This document shows, piece after piece, positions 41,230 through 49,175 of a stretch of 52,051 nt of DNA (positions are counted from its first letter, which is position 1; every line of letters begins with the position of its first letter). The translations under genes were made by a program, and so were the position numbers. The notes under the pieces were generated by a model. It was not told the origin of the DNA, did no database searches, and was given only the letters and a program-made list of their open reading frames with translations. Location: contig NZ_BDCE01000116.1 in the NCBI RefSeq assembly GCF_001613345.1, positions 1-52,051 of the forward strand, written 5' to 3'. This DNA comes from Nocardia uniformis NBRC 13702. GTDB lineage: Bacteria > Actinomycetota > Actinomycetes > Mycobacteriales > Mycobacteriaceae.

Positions 41230-41232
41230 CGC

Positions 41233-41261
41233 TTGCTTGTTAGGTAAGCCTGACCTACACT
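41233..41261 (+). promoter_or_regulatory. sigma-70-type promoter with embedded IdeR iron box
   Basis: TTGCTT at 41233-41238 and TACACT at 41256-41261 are spaced by 17 bases. The iron box TTAGGTAAGCCTGACCTAC at 41240-41258 (15 of 19 consensus matches) fills the spacer, so Fe-IdeR would block RNA polymerase. The expected start site is near 41268. Confidence 0.75.
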
Positions 41262-41267
41262 GAGATC

Positions 41268-41358
41268 GGCGCTAGGGTTGAGCGAGTATCCGGAGGGCTG
41301 CCGAGATCCCCGACCCAATGCCGCGGCGGGCTCCCGAGAAATCGGGAGCCCGCCGCTT
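41268..41358 (+). ncRNA. candidate iron-responsive small RNA, MrsI-like by position
   Basis: An approximately 90-base transcript is predicted from the promoter at 41233-41261 to the hairpin at 41323-41356. It contains no convincing open reading frame with a ribosome site (a TTG-started frame at 41278 runs on into the thioesterase). In mycobacteria the iron-sparing sRNA MrsI lies in the same slot, between blaI and the Rv1847-type thioesterase, also behind an IdeR site. Sequence similarity to MrsI cannot be checked here; the call rests on promoter, terminator and synteny. Note that the importer and terpene genes now separate it from blaI. Confidence 0.6.
41323..41356 (+). terminator. strong intrinsic-type hairpin ending the sRNA cassette
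   Basis: A perfect 15-bp stem, GCGGCGGGCTCCCGA paired with TCGGGAGCCCGCCGC, is closed by a GAAA tetraloop. Only a short T-poor tail follows (TTCGTATCT). It ends 35 bases before the thioesterase start, so it insulates that gene from iron-controlled transcription. Confidence 0.8.
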
Positions 41359-41391
41359 CGTATCTGTAGCGCTCATGCCACTGTGGTTGCC

Positions 41392-41838
41392 ATGACGCAG
41401 CAAGACTTCTCATCGATCCGCTCGATGGCCGATGTGACGCCCGAGCTGATGACCAAATTCAGCGAGGGCACCTTCACCGACCTGATCGGGCTGAAGTTCA
41501 CCGAACTCACCGCCGACCGGGTCGCCGCCGAATGGGTGGTCACACCGCAGCAGTTCCAGCCCGCGGGCATTGTGAACGGCGGCGTGTACTGCACGGTCAT
41601 CGAAACGCTCGCCAGTGTGGCCGCCACCGCGTGGCTGGATGGCAAGGGCACCGTTGTCGGCGTCAATAACAACACCGACTTCCTGCGCGCGGTACGCGAA
41701 GGCAAGCTGCGCGCGGAGGCGACGCCGATTCACCGCGGACGCTCGCAGCAGCTGTGGGTCGTCGTGATCACCGATGAGCGGGATCGCACGGTGGCGCGCG
41801 GCCAGGTGCGGTTGCAGAACCTGGCAAATCCGACCTGA
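41392..41838 (+). CDS. PaaI-type hotdog thioesterase (Rv1847-like)
   Basis: 148 residues from ATG 41392; the frame runs further upstream to 41278 through the hairpin and is not used. Hotdog thioesterase features: FTELTADRVAAEWVV, then GIVNGGVYCTVIETLASVAATAWL, where the HGG motif of family members reads NGG, and VGVNNNTDFLRAVREGKLRAEATPIHRGRSQQLW. It hydrolyses acyl-CoA or aryl-CoA esters; the substrate is unknown. It sits before ureA as Rv1847 does in M. tuberculosis. Confidence 0.9.
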   Translation: MTQQDFSSIRSMADVTPELMTKFSEGTFTDLIGLKFTELTADRVAAEWVVTPQQFQPAGIVNGGVYCTVIETLASVAATAWLDGKGTVVGVNNNTDFLRAVREGKLRAEATPIHRGRSQQLWVVVITDERDRTVARGQVRLQNLANPT

Positions 41839-41917
41839 TCACGGACGAAACATTGAGGTAACGCGGGTCGTGCCAGAATGACCGACGACCCGCCCAAGAC
41901 CTCGGTGAGGAGCCCGT

Positions 41918-42220
41918 ATGCGACTGTCGCCGCACGAGCAGGAACGCCTGCTGTTGAGCTATGCGGCCGAGTTGGCCCGTAGGCGACAGGCGCGCGGACT
42001 CAAACTCAATCATCCCGAGGCGATCGCGCTCATTACCGATCACGTGCTCGAAGGCGCGCGCGACGGGCGCAGCGTCGCCGAGCTGATGGCGTCGGGGCGG
42101 ACGGTGCTCGGTCGCGACGATGTCATGGACGGTATTCCGGAGATGATTCACGACGTGCAGGTGGAGGCGACCTTCCCTGACGGCACCAAGCTCGTCACCG
42201 TCCACCACCCGATCGGCTGA
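41918..42220 (+). CDS. ureA: urease gamma subunit
   Basis: 100 residues, the family's normal length. Conserved MRLSPHEQERLLLSYAAELARRR, LKLNHPEAIALITDHVLEGARDG and the end VEATFPDGTKLVTVHHPI are all present. It is preceded by GAGGAG. It assembles with UreB and UreC into the (abc)3 urease that hydrolyses urea to ammonia and carbamate. Its stop is 8 bases from ureB. Confidence 0.98.
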   Translation: MRLSPHEQERLLLSYAAELARRRQARGLKLNHPEAIALITDHVLEGARDGRSVAELMASGRTVLGRDDVMDGIPEMIHDVQVEATFPDGTKLVTVHHPIG

Positions 42221-42228
42221 GACGCATC

Positions 42229-42540
42229 ATGATTCCAGGCGAATTCCTCTGTGCCGAGGGCACTATCGAGCTCAACCCGGGTGCCGATCGCATCGAAGTC
42301 GATGTGGTGAACACCGGTGACCGCCCCGTTCAGGTCGGCAGTCACGTGCACTTCCCGCAGGCCAATGCGGCGCTGGAGTTCGATCGCGACGCCGCGCACG
42401 GTCGCCGCCTCGATATTCCGGCCGGTACCGCGGTGCGTTTCGAACCCGGTCTGGGCCAGCGCATTTCGCTCGTACCCCTGGGCGGGACCCGCGAAGTGCA
42501 CGGAATCAGCCTCACCCCACCCGGAAAGCTGGACGAATGA
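42229..42540 (+). CDS. ureB: urease beta subunit
   Basis: 103 residues with family motifs MIPGEFL, VVNTGDRPVQVGSHVHF, FDRDAAHGRRLDIPAGTAVRFEPG and VPLGG. All-beta scaffold subunit of urease. Its stop overlaps the ureC start (ATGA). Confidence 0.98.
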   Translation: MIPGEFLCAEGTIELNPGADRIEVDVVNTGDRPVQVGSHVHFPQANAALEFDRDAAHGRRLDIPAGTAVRFEPGLGQRISLVPLGGTREVHGISLTPPGKLDE

Positions 42541-44276
42541 CGGACGAACTCTCCGGTGCTCGACTTTCGCGGGCCCGCTACGCCCAACTGTTCGGGCCCA
42601 CCGTCGGCGACCGAATTCGCCTGGCCGACACCGATCTCCTCATCGAGATCACCGAGGACCGCAGTGGCGGACCCGGACTCGCCGGTGAGGAGGCCGTTTT
42701 CGGCGGCGGTAAGGTGTTGCGCGAATCCATGGGCCAGGGCCGCGCCACCCGTGCGGAGGGCACCCCGGACACCGTCATCACCGGCGTGGTCATTGTCGAC
42801 TACTGGGGAATTATCAAGGCCGATATCGGTATTCGCGACGGGCGGATCTCCGCGATCGGCAAGGCCGGTAATCCGGAGACCATGAGCGGGGTGCATCCCG
42901 ATCTGGTGGTGGGGCCGTCGACGGAGATCATCGCGGGCAACGGCCGCATTGTCACCGCGGGCGCGATCGACTGCCACGTGCACTTCATCTGCCCGCAAAT
43001 CCTCGAAGAGGCCATGGGTGGCGGTATCACCACGCTCGTCGGCGGCGGTACCGGACCGGCCGAGGGCTCCAAGGCCACCACCGTCACGCCCGGCTCCTGG
43101 CATCTGGCGCGCATGCTGGAGGCCACCGACGCCTGGCCGGTGAACATCCTGCTCCTCGGCAAGGGTAATACCGTGCGGCCCGAGGCCATGTGGGAGCAAT
43201 TGCGGGGCGGCGCGGGCGGATTCAAACTGCACGAGGACTGGGGGACCACACCGGCCGCCATCGACGCCTGCCTCACCGTGGCCGATGCCTCCGGTGTGCA
43301 GGTGGCCCTGCACTCGGACACCCTGAACGAGGCCGGGTTCGTGGAGGACACCCTCGAGGCCATTGCCGGGCGGGCCATCCACTCCTATCACACCGAGGGC
43401 GCGGGCGGCGGGCACGCACCCGACATCATCACCGTCGCTTCACATCTCAATGTGATGCCCTCCTCGACCAATCCGACGCGACCACACACCGTCAACACCC
43501 TCGACGAACATCTCGACATGCTCATGGTCTGCCATCACCTGAGCCCGTCGATTCCGGAGGATCTGGCCTTCGCGGAGAGCCGGATCCGGCCGTCGACCAT
43601 CGCCGCCGAGGATCTGCTGCACGATCTGGGCGCGATCTCCATGATCGGCAGTGACGCGCAGGCCATGGGACGGATCGGTGAGGTGGTCATGCGCACCTGG
43701 CAGACCGCGCACGTCATGAAGCGTCGCCGGGGCGCCCTCCCCGGTGACGGTGCGGCCGACAACAACCGGGTGCGCCGCTATATCGCGAAATACACCATCT
43801 GCCCGGCGGTTACCCACGGCCTCGACCACGAGATCGGGTCCATCGAGGTGGGCAAACTGGCCGACCTGGTGCTGTGGGAGCCCGCCTTCTTCGGCATCCG
43901 CCCGCATGCCGTGCTCAAGGGCGGGACCATCGCCTGGGCCGCCATGGGCGACGCCAATGCCTCCATCCCGACCCCGCAGCCGGTACTGCCGCGGCCCATG
44001 TTCGGGGCCGCGCCGAGTGTCACGGCGGGAACCTCACTGCACTTCGTCTCCGAACAGGCCATCGAGGACGGACTGGCGGATCGGTTGCGAGTCAACCGAA
44101 AGTTGGTGCCCGTCGCCAATGTTCGGCGGCGGACCAAGGCGGATCTGCCGAACAACGAGGCCATGCCGCGTATCGATGTCGACCCGGATACCTTCACCGT
44201 GCGCATCGACGGTGAGGTGTGGGCGGAGGAACCTGCCACGGAACTGCCCATGGCGCAGCGGTACTTCCTGTTCTGA
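42537..44276 (+). CDS. ureC: urease alpha (catalytic) subunit
   Basis: 579 residues, full length. Nickel ligands and active site are intact: H147 and H149 in DCHVHF, K230 (the carbamylated lysine) and H232 in GFKLHEDWG, the HSDTLNE and YHTEGAGGGHAPD segments, the flap Cys-His pair in MVCHHLS, and SDAQAMGR with the Asp ligand. The subunit needs nickel inserted by UreD/F/G, but none of these follows; the next gene is an O-methyltransferase. Functional urease therefore depends on accessory genes elsewhere. Confidence 0.98.
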   Translation: MTDELSGARLSRARYAQLFGPTVGDRIRLADTDLLIEITEDRSGGPGLAGEEAVFGGGKVLRESMGQGRATRAEGTPDTVITGVVIVDYWGIIKADIGIRDGRISAIGKAGNPETMSGVHPDLVVGPSTEIIAGNGRIVTAGAIDCHVHFICPQILEEAMGGGITTLVGGGTGPAEGSKATTVTPGSWHLARMLEATDAWPVNILLLGKGNTVRPEAMWEQLRGGAGGFKLHEDWGTTPAAIDACLTVADASGVQVALHSDTLNEAGFVEDTLEAIAGRAIHSYHTEGAGGGHAPDIITVASHLNVMPSSTNPTRPHTVNTLDEHLDMLMVCHHLSPSIPEDLAFAESRIRPSTIAAEDLLHDLGAISMIGSDAQAMGRIGEVVMRTWQTAHVMKRRRGALPGDGAADNNRVRRYIAKYTICPAVTHGLDHEIGSIEVGKLADLVLWEPAFFGIRPHAVLKGGTIAWAAMGDANASIPTPQPVLPRPMFGAAPSVTAGTSLHFVSEQAIEDGLADRLRVNRKLVPVANVRRRTKADLPNNEAMPRIDVDPDTFTVRIDGEVWAEEPATELPMAQRYFLF

Positions 44277-44303
44277 TTCGATCTCGAGTGGCAGACTGCG
44301 AAG

Positions 44304-44969
44304 ATGACCGCAGACTGGGCCGAAGTCGATCGTTACCTGGTGGACACCCTGGTGGGAGACCAGGATTCGGGCGTACTGGAGGCCAATGCGGCCGCTGGAC
44401 TGCCCGCCATCGATGTCTCCCCGCCACAGGGCAAATTCCTGTCGCTGCTCGCAATGTCGATTCGGGCCCGGCGGGCGCTGGAGATCGGCACCCTCGGCGG
44501 GTACAGCACCATCGCGCTGGCTCGCGCCGTCGGCAAGGAGGGGCAGGTCGTCACGTTCGAATACGAACCGGAACACGCCCGGGTGGCGCGAGAGAATCTG
44601 GACCGCGCGGGTGTCGGCGAGCGCGTCGAGATCCGCGTCGGCGCGGCCCTCGATAACCTGCCGGTGCTGGCGCAGGAACACCCGGAGCCCTTCGATCTGG
44701 TGTTCATCGACGCCGACAAGGTCAACAACTCGAACTATGTGCGGTGGGCGCTGCGGCTGACCCGGCCAGGTTCGGTGATCATTGTCGACAACGTGGTGCG
44801 CGATGGCGCTGTCGCCGACGCGGATTCGACCGACCCGGCGGCGCGCGCCAGCCGCGATGTCATCGACCTGTTCGCCGCCGAACCGCGACTCGACGCAACC
44901 GTTCTGCAAACCGTCGGCGGCAAGGGATGGGACGGTTTCGCTTACGCCGTCGTACTCGGCGACAATTGA
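44304..44969 (+). CDS. class I SAM-dependent O-methyltransferase (COMT-like)
   Basis: 221 residues. SAM-binding motif I LEIGTLGGYSTIALA, acidic motif VVTFEYEPEH, FDLVFIDADKVNN (metal/catalytic Asp region) and SVIIVDNVVRDGAV are characteristic of the Mg-dependent caffeoyl-CoA/catechol O-methyltransferase family (family 3). The substrate is probably a catechol-like small molecule. It lies 27 bases after ureC on the same strand, possibly as part of the same transcript but without a functional link. Four bases separate it from the YchJ gene. Confidence 0.93.
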   Translation: MTADWAEVDRYLVDTLVGDQDSGVLEANAAAGLPAIDVSPPQGKFLSLLAMSIRARRALEIGTLGGYSTIALARAVGKEGQVVTFEYEPEHARVARENLDRAGVGERVEIRVGAALDNLPVLAQEHPEPFDLVFIDADKVNNSNYVRWALRLTRPGSVIIVDNVVRDGAVADADSTDPAARASRDVIDLFAAEPRLDATVLQTVGGKGWDGFAYAVVLGDN

Positions 44970-44973
44970 GCCC

Positions 44974-45381
44974 ATGGCCAAGCACCGCAAGTCCGACCCG
45001 ATTCCCGAGGACTGCCCCTGCGGACTGCCCGCGCCCTACGACGAGTGCTGCGGACGGCTACATCGGGGCGAGGTGCAGGCCAAAACCGCCGAGCAACTGA
45101 TGCGCTCGCGATTCAGCGCCTTCGCCGTACAGGACGAGGCGTATCTGCTGCGCAGCTGGGACCCCCAGACCCGGCCCGCCGATGTGGGGTTCGATCCCGG
45201 AATGCGGTGGGAGACACTCGACGTCATCGGGTCGACCGGTGGCGGGCCGTTCCACACCGAGGGGACCGTGGAGTTCCGTGCGCACTACCGTGCGCACGGA
45301 CAGCCGGGTTCATTGCACGAGAACAGCCGTTTTCGCCGCCACGACGGGGCCTGGGTCTACCTCGACGGGGATATCGGGTAA
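44974..45381 (+). CDS. YchJ-family (UPF0225) SEC-C-like protein
   Basis: 135 residues from ATG 44974. The N-terminus holds the Cys cluster CPCGLPAPYDECCGRLHRG, a zinc-binding SEC-C-like motif, followed by AEQLMRSRFSAFAVQDEAYLLRSW and an NTF2-like beta domain (FHTEGTVEFRAHYRAHG, RFRRHDGAWVYLDGDI). Function unproven; YchJ proteins are small and widely conserved. It follows the O-methyltransferase closely. Confidence 0.9.
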   Translation: MAKHRKSDPIPEDCPCGLPAPYDECCGRLHRGEVQAKTAEQLMRSRFSAFAVQDEAYLLRSWDPQTRPADVGFDPGMRWETLDVIGSTGGGPFHTEGTVEFRAHYRAHGQPGSLHENSRFRRHDGAWVYLDGDIG

Positions 45382-45386
45382 GCCGG

Positions 45387-46160
45387 TCAGCCGCCGAAAG
45401 CCATGACCCCGAAGGTGGCTCCGGCGGGGTCGGCGAGCACACCCACGCGTGAGGGGCCGGGCAGGTCCTGCGGCTCCTGCACAACGCTGCCGCCGAGCCG
45501 CACCGCACGCGCGGCCGTCTCGTCGGCATCGGTGACGTGAATGGTCATGGCCCAGAACGGGGCCGGTTCGCCGGGTTGGGCGGTGTGCGCACCCCCGAAC
45601 TCGTCACCCGCACCCACCGACAGCGCCTGGTACGGGTTGACGGTGGCGGTCTCCCACGCCGCATTGCGGTACGTCCAGCCGAGCACCTTGGCGTAATGGG
45701 CCATCGAGTCGGCGGGTGCGCCGGTGGCCGAGTACTCCACCCAGCACGGATTGCCCACCGCGCCCCAGCGTTCGGTGCCTGGATGGGACTTCAGGTGACA
45801 GATTCCGTAGGCCGCCCCATCCGGATCGGCGAGGATGCCGAATTCCAATTGGCCGAACACGTCGGTGGGTTCGACGAAGACGGTGGCGCCCGCGCCCTGG
45901 GCGGCGGCAGCGGTGGCGGGCGCGTTCTCGACCGCGAAATAGGGCAGCCAGACAGCCGGTTTCGTGGAGCCATCCGGGTTGGTGGTGGAGGCGATACCGG
46001 CCACCTGCGCGCCATCCTGCTTCAACACGGTGTAGTGGCCGCTGTCCGGACCGGTGTTCTCGGCGGTCCAGTCGAACAGGCCGCGATAGAAATCGGCGGT
46101 GGCGGGGATATCGGGAGCGGTGACGTCGAACCAGCAGGGCACGCCGGGGGCGAAGGGCAT
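45387..46160 (-). CDS. two-domain VOC/glyoxalase-like protein (CFP32/Cfp30B type)
   Basis: 257 residues from ATG 46160, which has GAGGAG at a 6-base spacing; the ATG six bases earlier abuts that site. Two VOC modules are visible: GVPCWFDVTAPDIPATADFYRGLFDWTAE at the start, and GNPCWVEYSATGAPADSMAHYAKVLGWTY in the middle, each ending in a DPxGA-type motif (ADPDGAAYGI; ADPAGATFGVM). This matches the actinobacterial antigen family related to Rv0577. Possible roles include metabolite binding or detoxification. It converges with YchJ with only five bases between stops. Confidence 0.9.
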   Translation of the reverse strand: MPFAPGVPCWFDVTAPDIPATADFYRGLFDWTAENTGPDSGHYTVLKQDGAQVAGIASTTNPDGSTKPAVWLPYFAVENAPATAAAAQGAGATVFVEPTDVFGQLEFGILADPDGAAYGICHLKSHPGTERWGAVGNPCWVEYSATGAPADSMAHYAKVLGWTYRNAAWETATVNPYQALSVGAGDEFGGAHTAQPGEPAPFWAMTIHVTDADETAARAVRLGGSVVQEPQDLPGPSRVGVLADPAGATFGVMAFGG

Positions 46161-46256
46161 AGTCATCTCCTCGTCGAACGGGACGGTTGACGCCCGGGCG
46201 CAACTCACGCAAAGCTGCACCCGCTGCAAGAGTTCAGACGATGCACGCAGCGGAAA

Positions 46257-46937
46257 CTAATCGACCCGCAGCGAGCTGTGTCGCGCCGCGAAACCGTCGC
46301 AGAGGGCCTCGAGTCCGGTCTCGAGCATGCGCACCGGATCGATCAGGTCGAGCGCTCCCGTTCCGACGAGTGGGGTCAGCGCCGACGGTGTCGGCCAGTG
46401 CGGAGTGCCCTCGAGGAGAGCGGCCAGCCCGGACTGCTGTTCCAACTCGGAGTCTTTGCCGGCGAGCATTGTCACGCTGACCTGCTGCAGTGCGACGCCG
46501 TTGATATAGCTCCACACCGCCAGTGACATGCGGGTGGCCGCACGGCTGTCGATACCGAATTCGGTGAAGCCCGCCACCAGCCAGTTCAGGCAGATCAAGC
46601 TGTGCTCGCCGAAGTTGTAGCGCGGCACCGAGAAGGTGAACAGCACCCATGGATGCTGTTGGTACAGCTCCCAATCGACCTGTCCGGCAATCCGTACCCG
46701 ATCGCGCCACGTCCAACCCCGACCTGCTGGATCTGGATACGGTTTGCGGCGCGCGACCTCATCGGTCATGGCGGCCAGCAGCGCGTCCTTATTGGGGATA
46801 TGCCGGTACAGCGACATCGCGCCCACGCCCATGCGGTCGGCGATACGGCGCATGGAGAGGGCTTCGAGCCCGGACTCGTCGGCCAGTGTGATGGCCGCCT
46901 CGACAATGGCGTTCCGAGTGAGCTTGGCCTCGGTCAT
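46257..46937 (-). CDS. TetR-family repressor of the adjacent efflux gene
   Basis: 226 residues from ATG 46937. The helix-turn-helix is RNAIVEAAITLADESGLEALSMRRIADRMGVGAMSLYRHIPNKDALL. The C-terminal domain is of the TetR_C_1 (tetracycline-repressor-like) type. It is transcribed divergently from an MFS exporter with about 107 bases between, which contain two palindromes (46972-46982 and 46991-47007). It is therefore the likely ligand-released repressor of that exporter. Confidence 0.93.
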   Translation of the reverse strand: MTEAKLTRNAIVEAAITLADESGLEALSMRRIADRMGVGAMSLYRHIPNKDALLAAMTDEVARRKPYPDPAGRGWTWRDRVRIAGQVDWELYQQHPWVLFTFSVPRYNFGEHSLICLNWLVAGFTEFGIDSRAATRMSLAVWSYINGVALQQVSVTMLAGKDSELEQQSGLAALLEGTPHWPTPSALTPLVGTGALDLIDPVRMLETGLEALCDGFAARHSSLRVD

Positions 46938-46971
46938 GGGACGACTCGCTTTCTTTCCCCTACCGGGATGC

Positions 46972-47007
46972 GTACACTGTACTCGGCCGTCGCGTACGCC
47001 GTACGCG
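46972..47007. promoter_or_regulatory. TetR operator candidates between tetR and the MFS gene
   Basis: Two perfect palindromes: GTACACTGTAC at 46972-46982 and CGCGTACGCCGTACGCG at 46991-47007. Both share the GTAC core and lie centrally in the divergent promoter region. Confidence 0.6.
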
Positions 47008-47044
47008 CGGCCTCGATTCGATTCAAGCACCGAAGGATATGGAA

Positions 47045-48565
47045 ATGACCGGCACTGTCGCGCGTCCGAACGCGCCGCGAAGCTCCGCACCTCGGCACGC
47101 CTGGCTCGGCCTCGCCGTACTGATTCTGCCCGTGCTGTTGGTATCGATGGATATGTCGGTGCTGTATCTGGCGATGCCGACGCTGACCGCGGATATCGAT
47201 CCGTCGGCGACCGAACAGCTGTGGATTCTCGATATCTACGGTTTCATGATCGCGGGACTGCTCATCACCATGGGCAATGTCGGTGACCGTATCGGACGAC
47301 GCAATATCCTGCTGGCGGGTGCCGCGATATTCGGAATCGCCTCCACGGTGGCCGCTTTCGCGCCGAGCGCCGAGGTGCTCATCGCGGCGCGTGCGCTCAT
47401 GGGTATCGGCGGCGCGACACTGCTGCCCTCCAGCCTCGCACTCATCTCCAGTCTCTTTCCGCGCGAACGTGATCGCGCCACCGCCATCGGTGTGTGGACC
47501 GCGTTCTTCGCGGGCGGATCGGCCGTGGGGCCGATTATCGGTGGCGTGCTGCTGCACCACTTCTCGTGGGGCTCGGTCTTCCTGATCAACGCACCGGTGG
47601 TGTTGGTGCTGCTGGTCTTCGGGCCGCTGCTGCTGCCCGAACACAAGTCGGCGGGTCGCGGGCCCATTGATCTGCCGAGCGTGGCGCTGTCCATCGGCGG
47701 CATTCTGCCCGTCGTCTATGCCGTCAAGCATTTCGCGGCCGAGGGCGTGGACGCCTATTCGGTCGGCCTCGGTGTGGCCGGTGTGCTGCTGTTGATCGCG
47801 TTCATTCAGCGGCAGCGTCGATTGGACGAACCACTGCTCGATCTGGGGTTGTTCCGGCGGGGACTGTTCTCGGTCGCCGTCGGATCCAGCACCGTCGGCA
47901 TGTTCGCACTCGCTGGTATGAGCTATCTGACCAGCATGTATCTACAGTCCGTCACCGGACGTGACGCCCTGCAGGCCGCGCTACTGGGCATCCCGATGGC
48001 GGTCGTGGTCTTCGCGACCGCCATGGGCGGCGGCCGAATCGGCCAGTGGCTGGGTGTGCGCACCGCCTTCGTGACGGCACTGACCGCGGCGGCCGTGGGC
48101 AACCTGCTGCTGCTCGGGGTCGGCGTCGACGGCGGAATCGCCTGGTACATTGCCGGTTCGGTGGTCGCGGGCGCGGGCCTCGGCATTGTGTTCACGCTGG
48201 TGTCGGAGGTGGCGGTGTCATCGGTGCCGTCGGAGCGGGCCGGATCGGCGGTCGGAATCTCCGAAACGAGTTTCGAACTCGGCAACGGACTGGGTTTGGC
48301 ACTGCTGGGTTCGCTGGCGGCCTTGGTATTCCGGTCGGGCGGGGATTTCGCGCCCACGCTCGGGGAGACCATTACCCGGGCCGGGGACGATACGGCGCTG
48401 ATCGAGGCGGCGCGTGCGGCATTCGTGAACGGGTTGCACGCCGCGGTGGTGGCGGGTGCGGCGCTGCTGTTCGTCATGGCGATTGTCGCGGCGCTGGCCA
48501 AGCGCGGATCCGAGGTCGAAGTCGGCTCGCAGGCTCTGTCGGAGTCCGGTACCGCAGCGCACTGA
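47045..48565 (+). CDS. MFS drug exporter of the DHA2 (14-helix) family
   Basis: 506 residues from ATG 47045, 7 bases after GAAGGA; an ATG at 47039 is possible. Fourteen predicted helices. Motif A appears as GNVGDRIGRRN, motif C-like in GGSAVGPIIGGVLLHHFSWGSVFLINAP, and the early MDMSVLYLAMPTLTADI is typical of SmvA/LfrA-type proton-driven exporters of quaternary ammonium compounds and dyes. Divergent TetR regulation fits a drug-inducible pump. The substrate is an inference from family. Confidence 0.93.
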   Translation: MTGTVARPNAPRSSAPRHAWLGLAVLILPVLLVSMDMSVLYLAMPTLTADIDPSATEQLWILDIYGFMIAGLLITMGNVGDRIGRRNILLAGAAIFGIASTVAAFAPSAEVLIAARALMGIGGATLLPSSLALISSLFPRERDRATAIGVWTAFFAGGSAVGPIIGGVLLHHFSWGSVFLINAPVVLVLLVFGPLLLPEHKSAGRGPIDLPSVALSIGGILPVVYAVKHFAAEGVDAYSVGLGVAGVLLLIAFIQRQRRLDEPLLDLGLFRRGLFSVAVGSSTVGMFALAGMSYLTSMYLQSVTGRDALQAALLGIPMAVVVFATAMGGGRIGQWLGVRTAFVTALTAAAVGNLLLLGVGVDGGIAWYIAGSVVAGAGLGIVFTLVSEVAVSSVPSERAGSAVGISETSFELGNGLGLALLGSLAALVFRSGGDFAPTLGETITRAGDDTALIEAARAAFVNGLHAAVVAGAALLFVMAIVAALAKRGSEVEVGSQALSESGTAAH

Positions 48566-48580
48566 GCGATCGATGTCCGG

Positions 48581-48619
48581 TGTCCGCCGCGTCAGGTGGT
48601 AGGCCTGACGCGGCGGACA
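48581..48619. terminator. bidirectional terminator between convergent genes
   Basis: A perfect 16-bp stem, TGTCCGCCGCGTCAGG paired with CCTGACGCGGCGGACA, with a 7-base loop. It lies 15 bases after the exporter stop and 9 bases from the stop of the convergent membrane-protein gene. Confidence 0.85.
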
Positions 48620-48628
48620 TCGCGATGA

Positions 48629-49162
48629 TCAATCCGGAATGCCATTGTCGGCATCCGCCCCCGCAGCGGCCAGCGTTGCGGCCCGGTAGGTCTTCAGTGC
48701 CGCGATGACGGCGAACAACGCGGCCAGACCCGCGGCCGCGATCCTGAAGTACTGGCCGATCAGGAATTCACTGGCGGCGCGTTCGATCTCGGCCAGCGCG
48801 TACCGGCCCCGGTCATCGAACAGGATCGAGGCGCGTGGCCACTGGTAGCCGATCGAGAGCAGGAACTGGCCGCTCACCAAGGCCGCCAGTGAACCGAGCA
48901 GCCACCGTCGCGCAATGCGGTACCGGATCGACACCACGGTGGCGAACAGTGCGGAAATCATCATGACGCCCCCGAGTGGACGCATCACATCCCCGACCGC
49001 GACCACACTCATGAATTCCTCGGTCAGCGCCAGCGACTCGGGAACATCGCGGAAGATATTGGGGTACAGCAGCAATGTTTCCATGGCGGCGACCGAGAAT
49101 ACGAAAAAGGCGACGACGGCGTATATCCCGAGTGTCACCGATGAGATGGTGTAGTTCTTCAC
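48629..49162 (-). CDS. four-helix membrane protein of unknown function
   Basis: 177 residues from GTG 49162. Hydrophobic segments at about 8-30, 62-80, 87-106 and 140-160, with an extracytoplasmic loop YPNIFRDVPESLALTEEF and a charged loop FDDRGRYALAEIERAASEF. No known domain. It lies 13 bases downstream of another small membrane protein, and both are divergent from a two-component system that probably controls them. Confidence 0.75.
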   Translation of the reverse strand: MKNYTISSVTLGIYAVVAFFVFSVAAMETLLLYPNIFRDVPESLALTEEFMSVVAVGDVMRPLGGVMMISALFATVVSIRYRIARRWLLGSLAALVSGQFLLSIGYQWPRASILFDDRGRYALAEIERAASEFLIGQYFRIAAAGLAALFAVIAALKTYRAATLAAAGADADNGIPD

Positions 49163-49175
49163 AGTGTCTCCTCCC

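Noticed and set aside
41278..41391. Longer thioesterase starting at TTG 41278
   Set aside because: The extension would translate through the perfect terminator hairpin and has no family similarity; ATG 41392 fits the family start.
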